Shown here: positions 47,101 to 59,805 of the stretch, piece by piece
Position numbering within the stretch: the first letter of the stretch is position 1
Layout of the letters: every line of letters starts with the position of its first letter
Assembly (NCBI GenBank): GCA_009617715.1
Contig: VTFK01000431.1
Coordinates: 1-64,000 of the forward strand
Reading direction: 5' to 3'
DNA: 64,000 bases
Source: Plectrocnemia conspersa
Lineage: Eukaryota; Arthropoda; Insecta; Trichoptera; Polycentropodidae
Made by a program: the position numbers and the translations under genes
The notes under the pieces: model-generated
Told to the model about the DNA's origin: nothing
What the model saw: only the letters and a program-made list of their open reading frames with translations
The model's database searches: none

Positions 47101-48083
47101 GGATTTGCAAATTGAGAAGCATGAAGTATTACATAATACACGGGGCGTATGAATGCATTTAATTTGAGCAATTGTGTGAAAATTTACTGCGAATTAGCAG
47201 TCACTTCTGTCGCTTGAATGTGGTTTTCGAACGATTTTTAAGTTCTAAAATTAAACCCTTTGCTCGCGACAGTGAAAATCGCTGTCTATACATCACACTT
47301 TAGTTCGTCTTAGGTTACGACTTAATAAGTGCCAAAAACACGTCGTGTCATGACGTGACAGCTTAGTGGCTCGTGCGAAGTGAAACATTTTGGTGATGTA
47401 TATTAAATATAAAAATAATTGAATAAAAAAATTCATGTAACAGGATGGCAAAATAAATAACGCGATAATAAATATATACAAGTCTCGTGGGTCATATCTG
47501 TCTCTGTCCTCCAGTGAGGATCAGAGTTGGGTCGTAGTTTGAACGTAAAACCTATACGGCAAAACCACATTACATATTATTCGTTTCTTAAATGTTAAAT
47601 TATTAATTCAAACTTATACCATAATGTATATTTGTAAGAATGCGATATATGTATATATTATATTATAATTTTAATGCTTGTAAATCATAAATTGAAATTA
47701 TGCTGAAAAAGTTGTTTTTCTTTGAGATGGTTATCATTATGTTTTTGCGTCTCAATTTTTCATCTTTACGTATATTTACGAACGTAAGACACACATTTTT
47801 GTGTTAAAAATGAAATCAGAAGTGATACTATTACATAAAACCCAACTATCTAAAACCCAACTACAAGTTACAACTATCTTCAGCATAAAAATATATCAAT
47901 TGTTAACTAAATTTTTATTGAAATAAAAAAATAATGTTTTTGAAGTAGCCATTATTTTTTTAAGAAAATAAAAAAATAACATTATTTTCTTATAACCTTC
48001 ACAATTTTGAATTTAAATATCTAATAATAATGAGGTGACATATAACAAGGAATTATTTTAAGAGATATGTGCATTTAAATAAA
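44151..48083. other. AT-rich stretch without recognised genes
   Basis: GC-moderate patches at 44820-45240 and 45680-45845 have the look of old coding or transposon DNA, but I could not match any frame to a family. Inverted pairs CAAATATTGAA/TTCAATATTTG occur near 46217 and 46264. Confidence 0.4.
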
Positions 48084-48936
48084 TACTTTGTTCCATAAAA
48101 CGAATTATTTGTGCATTACAAAAATAACAAATGAGCATTAAATTAATGTATAGATCGAGAGACATTTTATTGGTAGTGTACATTAAAATGTATAAACTGC
48201 GCATTAGCGTTTCATTAGTTAGCAGCATTAGGCGTGTTCAGAACTTGGATGGGTGACCGCTAATAAAATTTCTGGAATAGTTTTGTATGTTTTGAAATAA
48301 TGAGTACAATTTAAATGAGCAATATATTAAATACAACAAATATGTGAAATAGAAAAATATAGTGTAATTTCTACCGATACCCTCTGAATTTGCACCTGCG
48401 GTATGCAATATGTTTTGTGATTAAGTTGAGATAATTGCTTATTACAATATTTACAGGATTGGTCTAGAACGTTTATTTGGAACACAATAATAATTGTAAG
48501 CAACACATTTTCAATAGCCTACAAGCTTTTCGTAAACCCATATTCCTGAAATACTTTTAAGAAGAATGTTACAATATAAACAAAAATTGCTATGGGGGTG
48601 CTTCTTCGGGAACTCCAAGTATCAACAATATTCTTGAATCCACAATTCGTGTAATAAAATATTAATTTACGTTTGGGGAAAGCTTACTACTTTACCAAAT
48701 TTGTTATGTGCTGATCCTTGAGTAGTAGAATCCTTTTCTAAAAAGTATGAAAATAATACTCAAGGATTTTCTAACGAAGTTTTGCGTAGTCTTATAATTT
48801 TTTAATAAAATTTTACATATAAAATGTTGCTCAATCTATGCATTTATTTAATGCTTAGTTGTAATTATTGTAATGCACAAAAAATTTAATTTATGGAACA
48901 AAGTGTTTTATATATTGCTCATTTAAATTGTATTCA
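48084..48936. repeat. Large inverted repeat enclosing a 5S-derived fragment
   Basis: The left arm 48084-48170 matches the reverse complement of 48821-48906 over about 87 bp: CTTTGTTCCATAAA, TTTGTGCATTACAA, AGCATTAAAT, ATGCATAGAT-like and ACATTTTAT blocks, in order. A second left block at 48301-48327 (ACAATTTAAATGAGCAATAT) is an exact inverted match of 48909-48936, directly outside the right arm. Between the arms are the 5S-like fragment and a small ATCCTTGAGTA/TACTCAAGGAT pair near 48715 and 48760. It could be a foldback transposon or an inverted duplication of an older element. Confidence 0.7.
48216..48260 (+). pseudogene. 5S rRNA-derived fragment (pseudogene or 5S-SINE head)
   Basis: AGTTAGCAGCATTAGGCG followed by CAGAACTTGGATGGGTGACC matches the 3' half of animal 5S rRNA, covering the internal promoter (box A-like AGCAGC..., and box C-like ACTTGGATGGGTGACC). 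I count one gap and about six mismatches over 45 bases against the 5S sequence as I know it. The 5' half of 5S is absent and the expected CTGGGAA continues only weakly after an 11-bp insertion, so it is not a functional rRNA gene. Confidence 0.8.
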
Positions 48937-49316
48937 TAAATAATATTTGTATTCATAAATTATATTTTACTATTTAAATTCATAAATACAAGTTTGGAAC
49001 GTAATATCATAATCCTTATAATACATGTATAATAAATATACTTTACATGAAATCCTCAAAAATTTTAAGTAAAATAATCGATCTAAGCTAGCTAATTATA
49101 TGATCTGCTTTATCTATTTATATAATGTTTTTTCGTATACAAGTAAACACATAAATAGTTCACAGAATTAAAAATAATAAGGTGATGATAAAAATAATTA
49201 ATCGGATGACATTGAAACGTTCTAGATCCTTATTGTATCACTCTAAATTTATCGGTCGGTGAATTTTGTTTACTTCCTTCGGAAAGGTTTTATTTTACTT
49301 ATATAAGTAGTAATTT

Positions 49317-49690
49317 TCTTGTTCTGAACTTCTCTCTCAATTGTCTAAAATGTCTTTGAAATGCTCCAATCATCTATCTAAGATCTTTGGTGTTCCAGTT
49401 ATGATTCGTCCTTCTTTATCCTCGCAGTTTATTTGTTTAAACTCTCTCGGAAGTTTGTTAACTTTACGGTAAAAGAATATACTTTTACTTCTCTCTCTGA
49501 GCTTTTTAATCTCGTTTAGTGTGTGTTTTTCGCTTTGTTGTTCTTTTTTCCTGTGGATTATTTTATTCATCCTGCGCAATAGTTTGTAGTTTTTAACATG
49601 TTATCTTTGTTGCATTAATTTATATGCCAGTTTTGTCTCTCTGGTTACTACTTGGCATTCTGTATTTCTTGGTGCCTGTCTTAAGACATT
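49317..49690 (-). pseudogene. Degraded LINE ORF2 fragment (linker before reverse transcriptase)
   Basis: One frame on the minus strand reads through about 120 codons with in-frame TAA and TGA stops at about 49600 and 49370. The order NTECQVVTRETKLAYKLM, YKLLRRMNKIIHRKKE, LRERSKSIFFYRKVNKL, EFKQINCEDKEGRIITG and ILDR(stop)LEHFKDILDN follows the well-known LINE segment between endonuclease and reverse transcriptase (RRxxKxxxRxKK...FYxxVxxLRxxFxPR...DKxGxLLT...VLxRWxEHFxxLLN). The TGA replaces the usual Trp. This is a different LINE family from the three hairpin-bearing copies. No reverse-transcriptase core is visible downstream. Confidence 0.75.
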
Positions 49691-52039
49691 TAAGTTTATG
49701 TAGTTATGAAAACACTTTTTTAATATATGTTTATATTATGTTACCATGTCTTAATTATTTTTCAAGCTTGTTGCAAAAAAAATTGTAGTCATAAGACAGT
49801 GATTAATTTTCAATATGCTTTCTGTGACAACCCTTAATTTAAAAAAATCATTTCAATAACCCGTTTGGTTTTAAACCAATCTTCGAATATCTTTATCTAT
49901 TCATGCTCTCTTTTGGGTACAATAATTAACAGAAGATTGTTTTCTTTTAGTCCCCTTGAATGATTTAATTTTTTTGTGTTTTTACGATCATCATAAGTTT
50001 AATTTTATGCGTTCCATTTTATAATTTGAATCTAATTAAAAAATGTAAATTTATTTCAAGCACAGATAATTCGCGCCTAGATAACCAAAAATACACTGTA
50101 TACTTAAAGTTAAATTCTGTCAAAAGTTTCTAACTTTGCTCATGATGTGAAAATTACAAATTATGGAACTAGATAAATGTGATAAGACCACGATTGACTA
50201 AATGTTCAAAAGTTGAGATATATTCGTCGAAATTGGGAATTTTTTATTCTGTCAACCTATTAACCTACACAAGAGCTCGTTGAACTTTCACCTTTCCATT
50301 TCGAACATCATACTGCCTACTCTAGTTACTTATGGTATTACAATATCGTGTGACGTAATAAACATAAGTGAACGCCTACAAGTGCACACATAATTTTAAT
50401 CCATTTAACCGCGTTTATTATTGCAATATAATTGCACAAAAGTACATCAATATACGTTATTATATACTATTGTATTAAGATAAGCTTTTAACCATTTAAA
50501 CTCGGGAAAAGCTAATTTGCATATTTTGTTATTTCAGCGTAAAATCATAAACTCCCTAATTTTATACAAAACCCTTTAGGATTATAAAACGAGTAACTTT
50601 TTATTTAAACGTACATAAAATACACACTGTACTTAATACATAAATTAGATTGGTTTCGACCGCTTAATTTTAGATCGGATCTCACATTTATATTTTAGCT
50701 GTAGAGCTAATAAAATGTTTTAACCACGATTTACAATAGTTATACCAGAAATTAGGTGAAAATTCTTAATAGTGCTGAAAAATCGTGTTTAGAAATACTT
50801 ATGGTATACACAAATAGATCTGAAAATTATGGTTTTATACGTACCAACTATCTATGAATTATCTGCGCTGAATAGTTATCGAGCTACTATGGTACAACTG
50901 CTTAGTGACTATTAACCTGTATCACGTTCTAAAGAATTATTATGTGATCCAGCTGGCGGAACAACGCGCATAAATTGTGGTTAACGCTTGAATATATTGT
51001 TAACCCATTTGCTGAAACCCTGAAAAGGCAAATTTAAATTGTCTGTCCAAATTTTACATCTAAACTCGAGATCGGTTCGAATGATTTTGATCCGACTTTC
51101 TTCATTGTTTTATATATTCACGTAAAATGGTTGTTAAGTATCATATAATTTCGGCACAATATAATCTTGAAAATTGAAAATATTTAACAAGCAATGTGAT
51201 TAAATGATACTTGCTAGCTTTTCTCTTCCGCGATCCGCTTTTATTCAATTAATTAACAAGCAAAAGCAACAGCCAGAATATATTGTCAGTAATGATAATA
51301 AATGAGATTTCATGCACGATCCTTTAATTTCACTCTCCTGAAGCTGAAATATACCGAAAAATAATAAGAAGCAAAATTGTATCTCTGAGCGCAAATTGAA
51401 CCAGAAATATTTTGAAAACCTATTATCTAAATAAATATTTTTTGTATATATACAAATATATACAAATACGTTTTTTAAGTGTGTTAAATTTCAATATATA
51501 GAATAGTACTGTATATATTTAATAATATATTTATATTAAAAGTCACTTAATATATTTTTTAACTAAGCGCTGATTTTAAATATTTATTAGTTTTTTTTTG
51601 GGATAGTTTAAAATCTCAAATTATCAATTGCTTAAAAGTAACCATCAATACTATCTGTATCTAGTTTAATGCCACTTGACATTTAAACAATATTAAAAAA
51701 TATTTTTTAGTATAAAAAGGCTATGTAAAAAATCAATATCTTTTTAGAATACTAATTACTTGTATTGTTTTTAACTATTAAACTTTATTAAAATAGAACT
51801 ATTTTAATGAAATGAAAACGCAAATAAAAAATGTTTATAATATATATATATATATTATACAACATATATATTTCTCCAAAATTAGATGTGAAAGTTATGG
51901 CAATCTAGTTTCGAGAACTGTTATTATGGTGCCGATTTAGACACATTTTAAGTCAATAATAACATTAAATTTAATGTAGCGCTTATATTTTTTAAAAAGA
52001 TATTAAAATATAATATTATTATTTATCGCAGTATTCGAG
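49691..52039. other. AT-rich stretch without recognised genes
   Basis: No gene is recognised. A TA dinucleotide run is at 51838-51857. Confidence 0.5.
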
Positions 52040-52190
52040 CGGCGCAGGCTCTGTGGCGACACTGTAGTAGCGTCGCTTCTCTGGTGGACGTATGCGTAAT
52101 AGCGCAGGCTTTCTGATTGTTGCAGACCCTCTGGGGTCTAATATCCGTGACGCAGCTCTGCAGATTCTGGGGACATTAATAAAGTCACTT
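52040..52190. other. GC-richer patch, unassigned
   Basis: Contains GCGCAGGCT twice (near 52040 and 52100) and a small hairpin AGACCC-TCTG-GGGTCT near 52126. It is possibly a transposon fragment. No coding frame. Confidence 0.3.
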
Positions 52191-52623
52191 TGCAGATATA
52201 TAGCTTTTTTATGTGATTACTTTGCAGAACTACGTTTTATTGTCTACTATGATCTCTTTCAGTGAGCGCTGAAAATTCAAAGAACACAAGTTATTTATTT
52301 GGGGCGTTGCTAGTTATAGCTTGTTTTTTGTGGTACATTTTTAAAAACTGAATTCAAGGATTTGGAGTACTCATTTCTGAGTTATCTCTTATCTCGCCAG
52401 TTCACCGCATTACTAGAATGTTAGGGTCAGCCGTAACGTTTTGGACTAGTAACGCTGAGGTTGCAGATTTGACTCGATTTCTTATAAATAATTATATATT
52501 TTTTTATTTAAATAAAAACACTTAAAATAGATTTACTCCATTCCAAATATATTTTCAGTTCCTTATAGTTATCGCCTGAAACATTTTTGTGCTTGAATAG
52601 CTTGTTGAGAAGCTGGATAACTC

Positions 52624-52860
52624 GTGAAAAGGGAGCGTTCTGAAGCGCTGGCGTCCTGCCGCGACAGGCAAGAAAAAGGGGCGCAATCGCGACTCTATGC
52701 CACTCTAAAGCTCGCAGTAGATTGTCGACAGTACTCGGACGCCAGTGGGGGACCCCCTTACCCGGCAGTCACAAACTGTGTGCCCACCCATAAGGGTTGG
52801 ACTCGCAAGGACTTATTTCCGGTAACGGCAGTAGCGTACGCTATTTGTTTTTTTCTAGAT
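52624..52860 (+). other. GC-rich island, unassigned, probably transposon-derived
   Basis: Sharp rise in GC content with CCGCGACAGGCAAG, GTGGGGGACCCCCTTACCCG and CCCACCCATAAGGG. An 84-codon open frame spans it but has no domain that I recognise, and its hydrophobic end is encoded by the AT-rich flank. The abrupt boundaries suggest an insertion. Confidence 0.3.
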
Positions 52861-55800
52861 AAGTTTCCTTTCTTATGAATAAAATGGTTTTAAGAGGTTT
52901 TGTGTAGGTGTATCTTTCGAAACTTTGCATGTCTTTAATTTTTGATTTCTAACGTTTTGTTTAGTGAAAACATTGTAGCTTACAGATTTTTTAATGGTTA
53001 CTGCTAAGCCCTTACGCAATAATAAAGATTAATATTTTATAAAAAAAATATGCTGCTTTAAATTCAATATAACTTAAATTCAATTACCTTAATGTAAAAC
53101 TTAGTTTAAATAAGTTCGGCAGAAAATTTAGACTCGTATGTAAGATTACATTAATGTCTCTATGACAAAAAACATTATACAATACAAATTTAATGAGATT
53201 GTACTTGGTAATGATACATAAAGTAGTATAATAACCATTTTTTGTTAATTTTGTCAAACTTTTGGCTCTACTAAATAAAACGCAGTTTCTGATAAAATAT
53301 AATAATCTTTTTTTTAGACTGATATTTTTGCTCGTATGATTTTAACCAAATTAAAAAGAAATATGTATAGGTAAAGTCAAATTATCGACTTACTGTTACA
53401 TGTATTATAATACTGTAGGTTGAATAAGAATTTGCGTGGCTTCAGTTTATGTTTCTCAATGTTGATATTAAATAAGCTAAGGATTCCTTGAATTTAATAT
53501 AACATTGCACAGATTATCCTAAATACATACATACGTTCACGGAATTCTATTAATGAGTATTACACAATGAAATAAAATCTAAGAAGCATTTATAAAATAT
53601 ATATATATATATATATATTTACTCTGAATGCTTAATTATACGTTTGAATTTTTCTATGTTAATGTTTCTTTATAAATATAAACCGATATATTTATTTTTT
53701 TAATAACAACGTTTTTTAACACTTACGTCTTCGTCTCGTGTTCCCTTTCAAGCCGTCCGCTAGCGAATTACTTTTTCAAACATCATATACATACGCGTGT
53801 ATTGATCCAATACCATCATCCATACTATACCCGACGATCAGTATCTCAATTCAGCCACTGGACCATTGTGCTTTAGTTTCAATGGACCACCGACTGAAAC
53901 TGGCACTCTGGAGAACATTGTTTCATTTCGAACGCGCTCTGTCTTTATTCCCGTTTCACTCTAGGTAACCTATTATATATTCAGTATAATATAATATATG
54001 TATCAGAATAATAATAGTTCGGTTGTGCATTTGTGGCATTGGCGATTCTATCGAAAATCGATTATCGCCGCCCCTAGCATTTTTCGCGGAAATCGCGTTT
54101 TTTTATATATTTGTACTATTAGAAACGTAATGGATAACACTCGATGCTTATTTCTTTACCTTTGAAGAAGGGTTGTTTATGTATTTTTTTTATTTATTTA
54201 CATTATATTTGAAAATATTTACAGTGCTTTTTAATGTAATGAATTCTACGTTAATTCTAATTCTGGTGTTTATTTGTTTTTCACGTTGTTTATTTAATGA
54301 GTACGTAATTTTATGAAGTGCTGGAAATCATTTATATTTACAACTTCGTATTTAGTTATATTTGCTTGTCAGTAGCTAAGTAATGGTGTGAATAAAATAG
54401 ATTTTAAACATTTTTAAATATATACATATGTATATATTTTATATAATTTCTTTGACAAAATAATGTAGCATTGATAATAAGCTGCATACTTGCTTAAAAT
54501 TATGCCACACAAAAAATAGCCCACTTACGAGAAAACCCTTAAAGTGACGTCATTCGAAAAAACAAAAGCTTATGTAGAAACGCTGTTGACTTCAAATGTT
54601 TTCTACTAGCATCATAATGTTTCAGAAAAAATATTTACGACACAAAAAACATATTAAAAAAAAGAAAATACATAAAATAATAATAATATAAATTAATGTA
54701 TGAACATTTGTATAGATTTTTACTGATTTTTTATATACTTTTTCCCGGTATGTTTATTTAAATTGGACAATCCTTTAGGTTCACATAAAAACTTGTTTTA
54801 TGAATGCTTTTTGCTGAGTAGTATTATATATTAATAAACCGTTGATATTGCAAAAATTGTTAGTTGATAGTAAATGTTTATTTTAATGCCTTTATTACTT
54901 TTAATCGATTATGAGATTTCTGTAACCTAGTTTGTACATTCATTTCAATATTCTCTCGTCTCTCTAATAACTGGTCCACGTTTGAAACTACTCGTGCCAT
55001 CATACAATACCCAGTCTAACAAAGGGTTTTGTCCCCTCTCCCTCCTTCCTCACTGCATCTAGAATCTGTAAAGACGGCTGTCTTTGGATGCACAGTGACA
55101 AAAGCTTTCAATATTACTCTACTAGTAACGCCAAAAATTAACAAGAATTTCCGTGAAAGTAGTATATGCAATGGTGCCACAGTACAAAGCTTTAATATTC
55201 ACATCACGCAAATTTAAATTACTCGTATGTTGGCATGTATTGTAATATGTTTATATTCCATTGTGCTATTTTTTCAAGTTTAGCATTATACTTATCAATG
55301 TACAAAAATAAATTTATTAATACAGGATGTTCGGAAAGTAAAGATACATAAAGATGTTTTTTTCTATTTACACTTAGTGTGTGTTTAAGATCAACGTGTC
55401 AATTTCTAATACGCACTTGATCCTATAATAAACAGTTTCTCATGTGAGATTGGAAAAATTATGCATAAATTAATTGCCAACTTATTTAAAAGACGTAACC
55501 TATGTCAAGACGAATATAGTTAATCAAATACTTATCTTACATTATCAAGTCATAGTATCAATGCAAAAAAAAATCTCTCATACTGAAAATATAACTTCCC
55601 AAATAAAATATATTTTCACTAGTAAAACTACTGTATATATCTACCGGTGATTTTTTTTACTTAAATTACATATTTTAAAAATATTTTCAGTATACTTTTT
55701 TTTTTAATTTTTTCTGACGTAAGAGTAGGGGCAATCCAAAAATTGAAAAGAACAACCACATTCAGCGGTTTTTTTTAATTTAGATTTTAATAAGATTCAG

Positions 55801-58029
55801 AGTATCTTATCCAATAACATGCATTTTTCTGGCCAAATTCAAATGCTCCCACCTAGCCTCCCCAAATGTCGTCTTCGTATCTCACACTTATTACTAGTGC
55901 TTTTTATCAAAAAATTTTCTCGAGAAAAATCTCAAATCAAGAATTCTTATTTCTAGATAATTTTTTTATGGCATTTTTATTGTATAAAATTAAATCTGTA
56001 CGAATATTTTAAAAGGCTTACAACCACTGCCTTTTTATAACTCTGCATATATAAAGGTGGTTTTATACCTGGGAATGACGAAAAATTGTTTACAAATTTT
56101 TAATACTTATTTTTGCCTAAATAATAAAGGAAGACATCTTTCTGAAGGCGTTTATGACAGATAATTGAAAAAGTTTATACTTTCTCGGAATTTGTAATAT
56201 ATTTAAAAAAAAACTATATTATGTTTGCAATTTTCTATTACTTTAACCGGCCGGCGGCTTTATTTTTGCTTTGGTGATCTAAGAGTCCGCTCGAAAAAGA
56301 ATAAATTACGCATGGGAATCGACTTAGGGTTATTTGACAATTGTCTAACGATTTTTATTGATTGACGAAGGGGCCTTAAATTTTCTGTTAAAACAAATGG
56401 AATATATCAATTGAGCAATTGAGGAGAAATTATATAATCGAAAAAACCAGACATTGTGTCATTAATTAAATATTTGCAAAACTCAGAATCTTTCACCAGT
56501 CAAAAAAATATTACTTGTTTAGATATTCTTTAAAAATAGATCTCTCATAAAAATGTTGTTAAATTTTTATGCACTTCGTGGCATAGAAAAAGCTGCTTTA
56601 AATTTAATTCAATAAATATTTTTTTAGTAAACTTTTTTGCTAAAAAAACGCTCTGTATATACATATGTGTGTTACTATAACACAACACGTAATTAAACCT
56701 CGCGACCCTATGAATATGCGACTTATGAGAAACTTCCCCGACTACGCTTCAGAATTAATGACAAATTTTCATCCCTCTTCTTACATCATCGTCTTTTCTC
56801 ATTTACAGCTAGCTCACGCCTCTTTGATATATTCAACCCTTTCGTTGTGATTTATAACCACACACACGTCTACTTGCGTTTTACATTCGCTGAAATTGGA
56901 CGAATTTATATATTCCCTCGATTAATCTCGACTCCATCTGTAACTGTGAAATTGTTCCAGTGAACAGCGTTTGGTACAGATAAAATCTCGATTTATCCCG
57001 TTCGTTATACAAATCGCAGAAAATTCGCAGACTCTCGTGAAGAAGTTTAATCTTCGCGAGCGTCGAAAGATTTGCTATGCTGTGTAAACCAGCGATTTGA
57101 AACTTTTCGAATTCGAGCTTATCGTTTTTACGGTGTCGTTTTTCGAGCCATTTCAAAGTTGCAAAGTGGCGTGTAATAAAAATAACGCTTTGGATTTGAT
57201 TATATGAAAGGGTGTTGTGTATGTATCGGTAAATTGAGGGCTTGTGTGTAAAACTTTTTCGATTAAAATGCAATCGGGTGTTAGTAAAATACGTTTTGAT
57301 GCAGATGTTGAGAAAAAGTTTTAAGTGTATCTATTGTATTATAATAGTATTAAATGATTGAGATAACTGAGCTCTTTGGCTACTTAGAACATATTTGCAT
57401 ATACTTTAAACTTATAGCTTTGTATTAATATAATACTTTGTAACAAACTGTTGAGAAGTTTTGGTTAATGTGTTCATGGTTTGCGAAAGTCTGTCGCGAT
57501 CATTGCTTACATCTGGTTTTTCAATATTCTTATATTTACGATTTCTCTCGGGGGCTTGTTTGAAAAAATGACGCTGTGTCTTACAGTTTCTAAACCTAAA
57601 ATGCAATCTTATTGTCTTAATTTTAATTTAAAAAAATGCAACTAATGTATAATATAATTATTTTAATCTGCTTCCGGACGCGCTCGCTTCGAAATTGAAT
57701 TGTTACTATGCAAATCGCTCGGTATGAACTTGGCCATAATAATACACGTAAACAAAGGAAATATATTTAATTTTAATTAATAATAACAAAAATTGAACTT
57801 TCTCAATTGATTTCCGAGTAATTAATTCAATTGTTTTTGATTGGAGGCTCTGACTGTCGACCAATGAAAAACTAGCATTTAAATATAAAACAATGATGTT
57901 CGGTTTAATATAATGTGTGTAAGGATTATAAGTATACACCGATTAAACGATGTAAACGATTATAAAACAATCATTGTAATGAAATCTGCAAATTTTGAGT
58001 GTCGTCGATGGGCTCCGAGACCGAAAAGT
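52861..58029. other. 5.2 kb of mostly AT-rich sequence, no recognised gene
   Basis: Includes a TA run at 53597-53619, a 76-codon plus frame at 53738-53968 and a 62-codon frame at 55029-55217, none with a recognisable domain. ACAGGATGTTCGGAAAGTAA near 55324 resembles a transposon terminus, but no partner end was found. Confidence 0.45.
56881..57273 (-). CDS. Uncharacterised 130-codon open frame
   Basis: I do not recognise this protein. It starts MHFNRKSFTHKPSIYRYIHN and is basic and rich in I, L, F and K. It has a mixed helical pattern and no signal peptide, membrane segment or zinc-binding motif. It is the longest unassigned minus-strand frame and its region is slightly less A/T-rich (about 57000-57200) than the flanks. 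There is no visible promoter, intron partner or homologous copy in the window. A chance open frame is the more likely explanation. Confidence 0.15.
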   Translation of the reverse strand: MHFNRKSFTHKPSIYRYIHNTLSYNQIQSVIFITRHFATLKWLEKRHRKNDKLEFEKFQIAGLHSIANLSTLAKIKLLHESLRIFCDLYNERDKSRFYLYQTLFTGTISQLQMESRLIEGIYKFVQFQRM

Positions 58030-58693
58030 GAGTTTTTTTATTTTAATACAACCCTTTTTGTCATACTGTCAACTAATGAATTGCAAGTGGACGGAGACAA
58101 TTTGCTCCAATCCATCTACAATTTTTCTTTCAACTCAATTTTGGATTTGTGTTGGGCAATCTTTCCTTTGAATTTCACCCATATACTCCGGTGACTATGT
58201 ACACAATTCTAAAAGCTTTAAACCCTTTGACACAAACCAACCCCTGCTTTCTTACGAAGAATGGCGCGGAGCGTTTTCTTGCTGGAATCGGATGGTAACA
58301 TAGTCTGCTCAGAAATAGTTTTCAGTAGGAATCTATTAATGTGGATTTTAACATTGAAATTTAAATGTCACTATTCATACTACCCTTTCCTATCCCTGCT
58401 GCTGCCATGCAACCTCAGACAATAATGCTTCCGCCATTATATTTGACTTAAGGTGCTTCACAATCAGCTAAATATTTTTCTCCGATCCTTTGATACCAGG
58501 GGTCGCAAAAATTTAAAAAATGTTTAAAAAAGTATGATTATTTCAAAAAATAATTGCTTCACAAATTTTTGAATAAATTAAGTTTTTAATATTTTTTTTA
58601 TATCAACTAATTTTAGTTTTAAATTACCTTAAAGTTGAATTTGTCGGACCTAATGACTTTCGCCCAATCTTAGTGTTTTCGGGTCTACTCTAA

Positions 58694-59805
58694 TGCTTGC
58701 ACTACACTCTCTGGAAGATGTCCGAATCGAAGTTCAACTGAAGTCGGCCGAGGTCGCCGACTTCCAAGTAGCGGCCACACTGCCACAAATTTCATATGCC
58801 GTCCGGACGGCAGCCGTGAATGACGTCCGCACGACGGCTGCTGTCATCTACAACTGGCATATTTGCGCGCGATCGAAAAATGTGACAAATAATCACAATT
58901 TTTAAATTGTCATAATATTAAAATTACGCTACTAATTATTATAAAAGTTTGTGTGGGCACTCACCAACACAATATCAATGAAAACTTTTCGGTCGTAAAT
59001 ATTCAATTTACGCAAAATCTTTGTCGGCTTTTGCAAAATGCCATAAGACATAAAAATGATACTTCTGAATACAAACACCACATCTGTGACTATCCTAGAA
59101 TTTGTTGCCATCAATTCTAAATAAAAATTTGTTATGGTGTGACATTTATATAAACCGATTTAGGAAAATACATAAGGATATTCGAAACGATTTTTTTTAC
59201 CAAAATCAAGTACCACTAATTAGTTTTTAACTATTAAATTTTATATGAAAAAATATAATAACGATATATGTTATAAAAATATACTATCAAAAATATAATT
59301 AATCCCTATTGGTGCCCTAAAATATTCAAAGATGTCAGTAAGAGTCTGTTGAAGTCCCCGATAAGCATGTGTTATTATAACTTGACCATGTGACCACGAT
59401 GCAGCGCTCGACGTGCGTGTTAACCATAGGACGCCTACGCGCATACTGAAATTGAACCGAGCTACTCGTTCTATCTCAGTTTGCGAAAAACCATATCATT
59501 ATCTCTCTCCCTCTCGTCACTTAACACGCGAGAGAGCGAAAGGGGAAGTATCTCACCGCTCGCGCTCGAAAGAGCAGCTCCGACTTCGGTTTCTTTGAGT
59601 TTGGTCCGTTTGCCAACAATGTTCGGAAGCGCTCGAAGCTGTCCAAGTCGACTGAATTACCCCCACTTCAACTCCCGTTCTCGGTAACCTCGGACAAGTT
59701 CCGAGAGGTTTTAGAGCGGGCAGAACCGAACTCGACCGAAGTAGCCCACCATATTCTGCGTCTTTGGTCAACCTTAGCCAACTTCCAGAGAGTGTAGTGT
59801 AGGCA
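58694..59805. mobile_element. 1112-bp non-autonomous DNA transposon (PIF/Harbinger-like) nested in the Tc1 relic
   Basis: Terminal inverted repeats of 27 bp (58694-58720 and 59779-59805) match at 24 positions and share the perfect 18-mer CACTACACTCTCTGGAAG. Both ends are flanked by TAA (58691-58693 and 59806-59808), a 3-bp target-site duplication of the TWA type used by PIF/Harbinger elements. Removing the element plus one TAA rejoins the Tc1 frame exactly (INKT to SLE and TRKH). Internally, about 200 bp next to each terminus are GC-rich, with a 14-bp perfect palindrome at 58798-58811, and the middle is AT-rich. There is no transposase; the 60-codon minus frame at 58932-59114 and the 72-codon one at 59553-59771 have no recognised domain. 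The family assignment rests on the target-site duplication only. Confidence 0.8.
59499..59557 (+). repeat. Fragment related to the foldback element at 34067-34190
   Basis: TTATCTCTCTCCCTCTCG, CACTTAACACGCGAG, AGCGAAAGGGGAAGTATCTC and ACC match the minus strand of 34078-34138 at most positions. Only one arm and part of the centre are present. It lies inside the 1.1-kb element nested in the Tc1 relic. Confidence 0.75.

Noticed and set aside
48216..48260. Functional 5S rRNA gene
   Set aside because: Only the 3' half is present, with mismatches and an insertion; the 5' half and closing stem are missing.
52421..52490. Second tRNA-derived SINE (GGTTGCAGATTTGACTCG resembles box B)
   Set aside because: No acceptable box A at the right distance and no second copy in the window.
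55322..55345. Transposon end ACAGGATGTTCGGAAAGTAA
   Set aside because: No inverted partner or target-site duplication was found in the window.
59553..59771. 72-codon minus frame and 68-codon plus frame in the nested element as transposase
   Set aside because: Both strands are open because of GC content; no catalytic or DNA-binding motif is visible.
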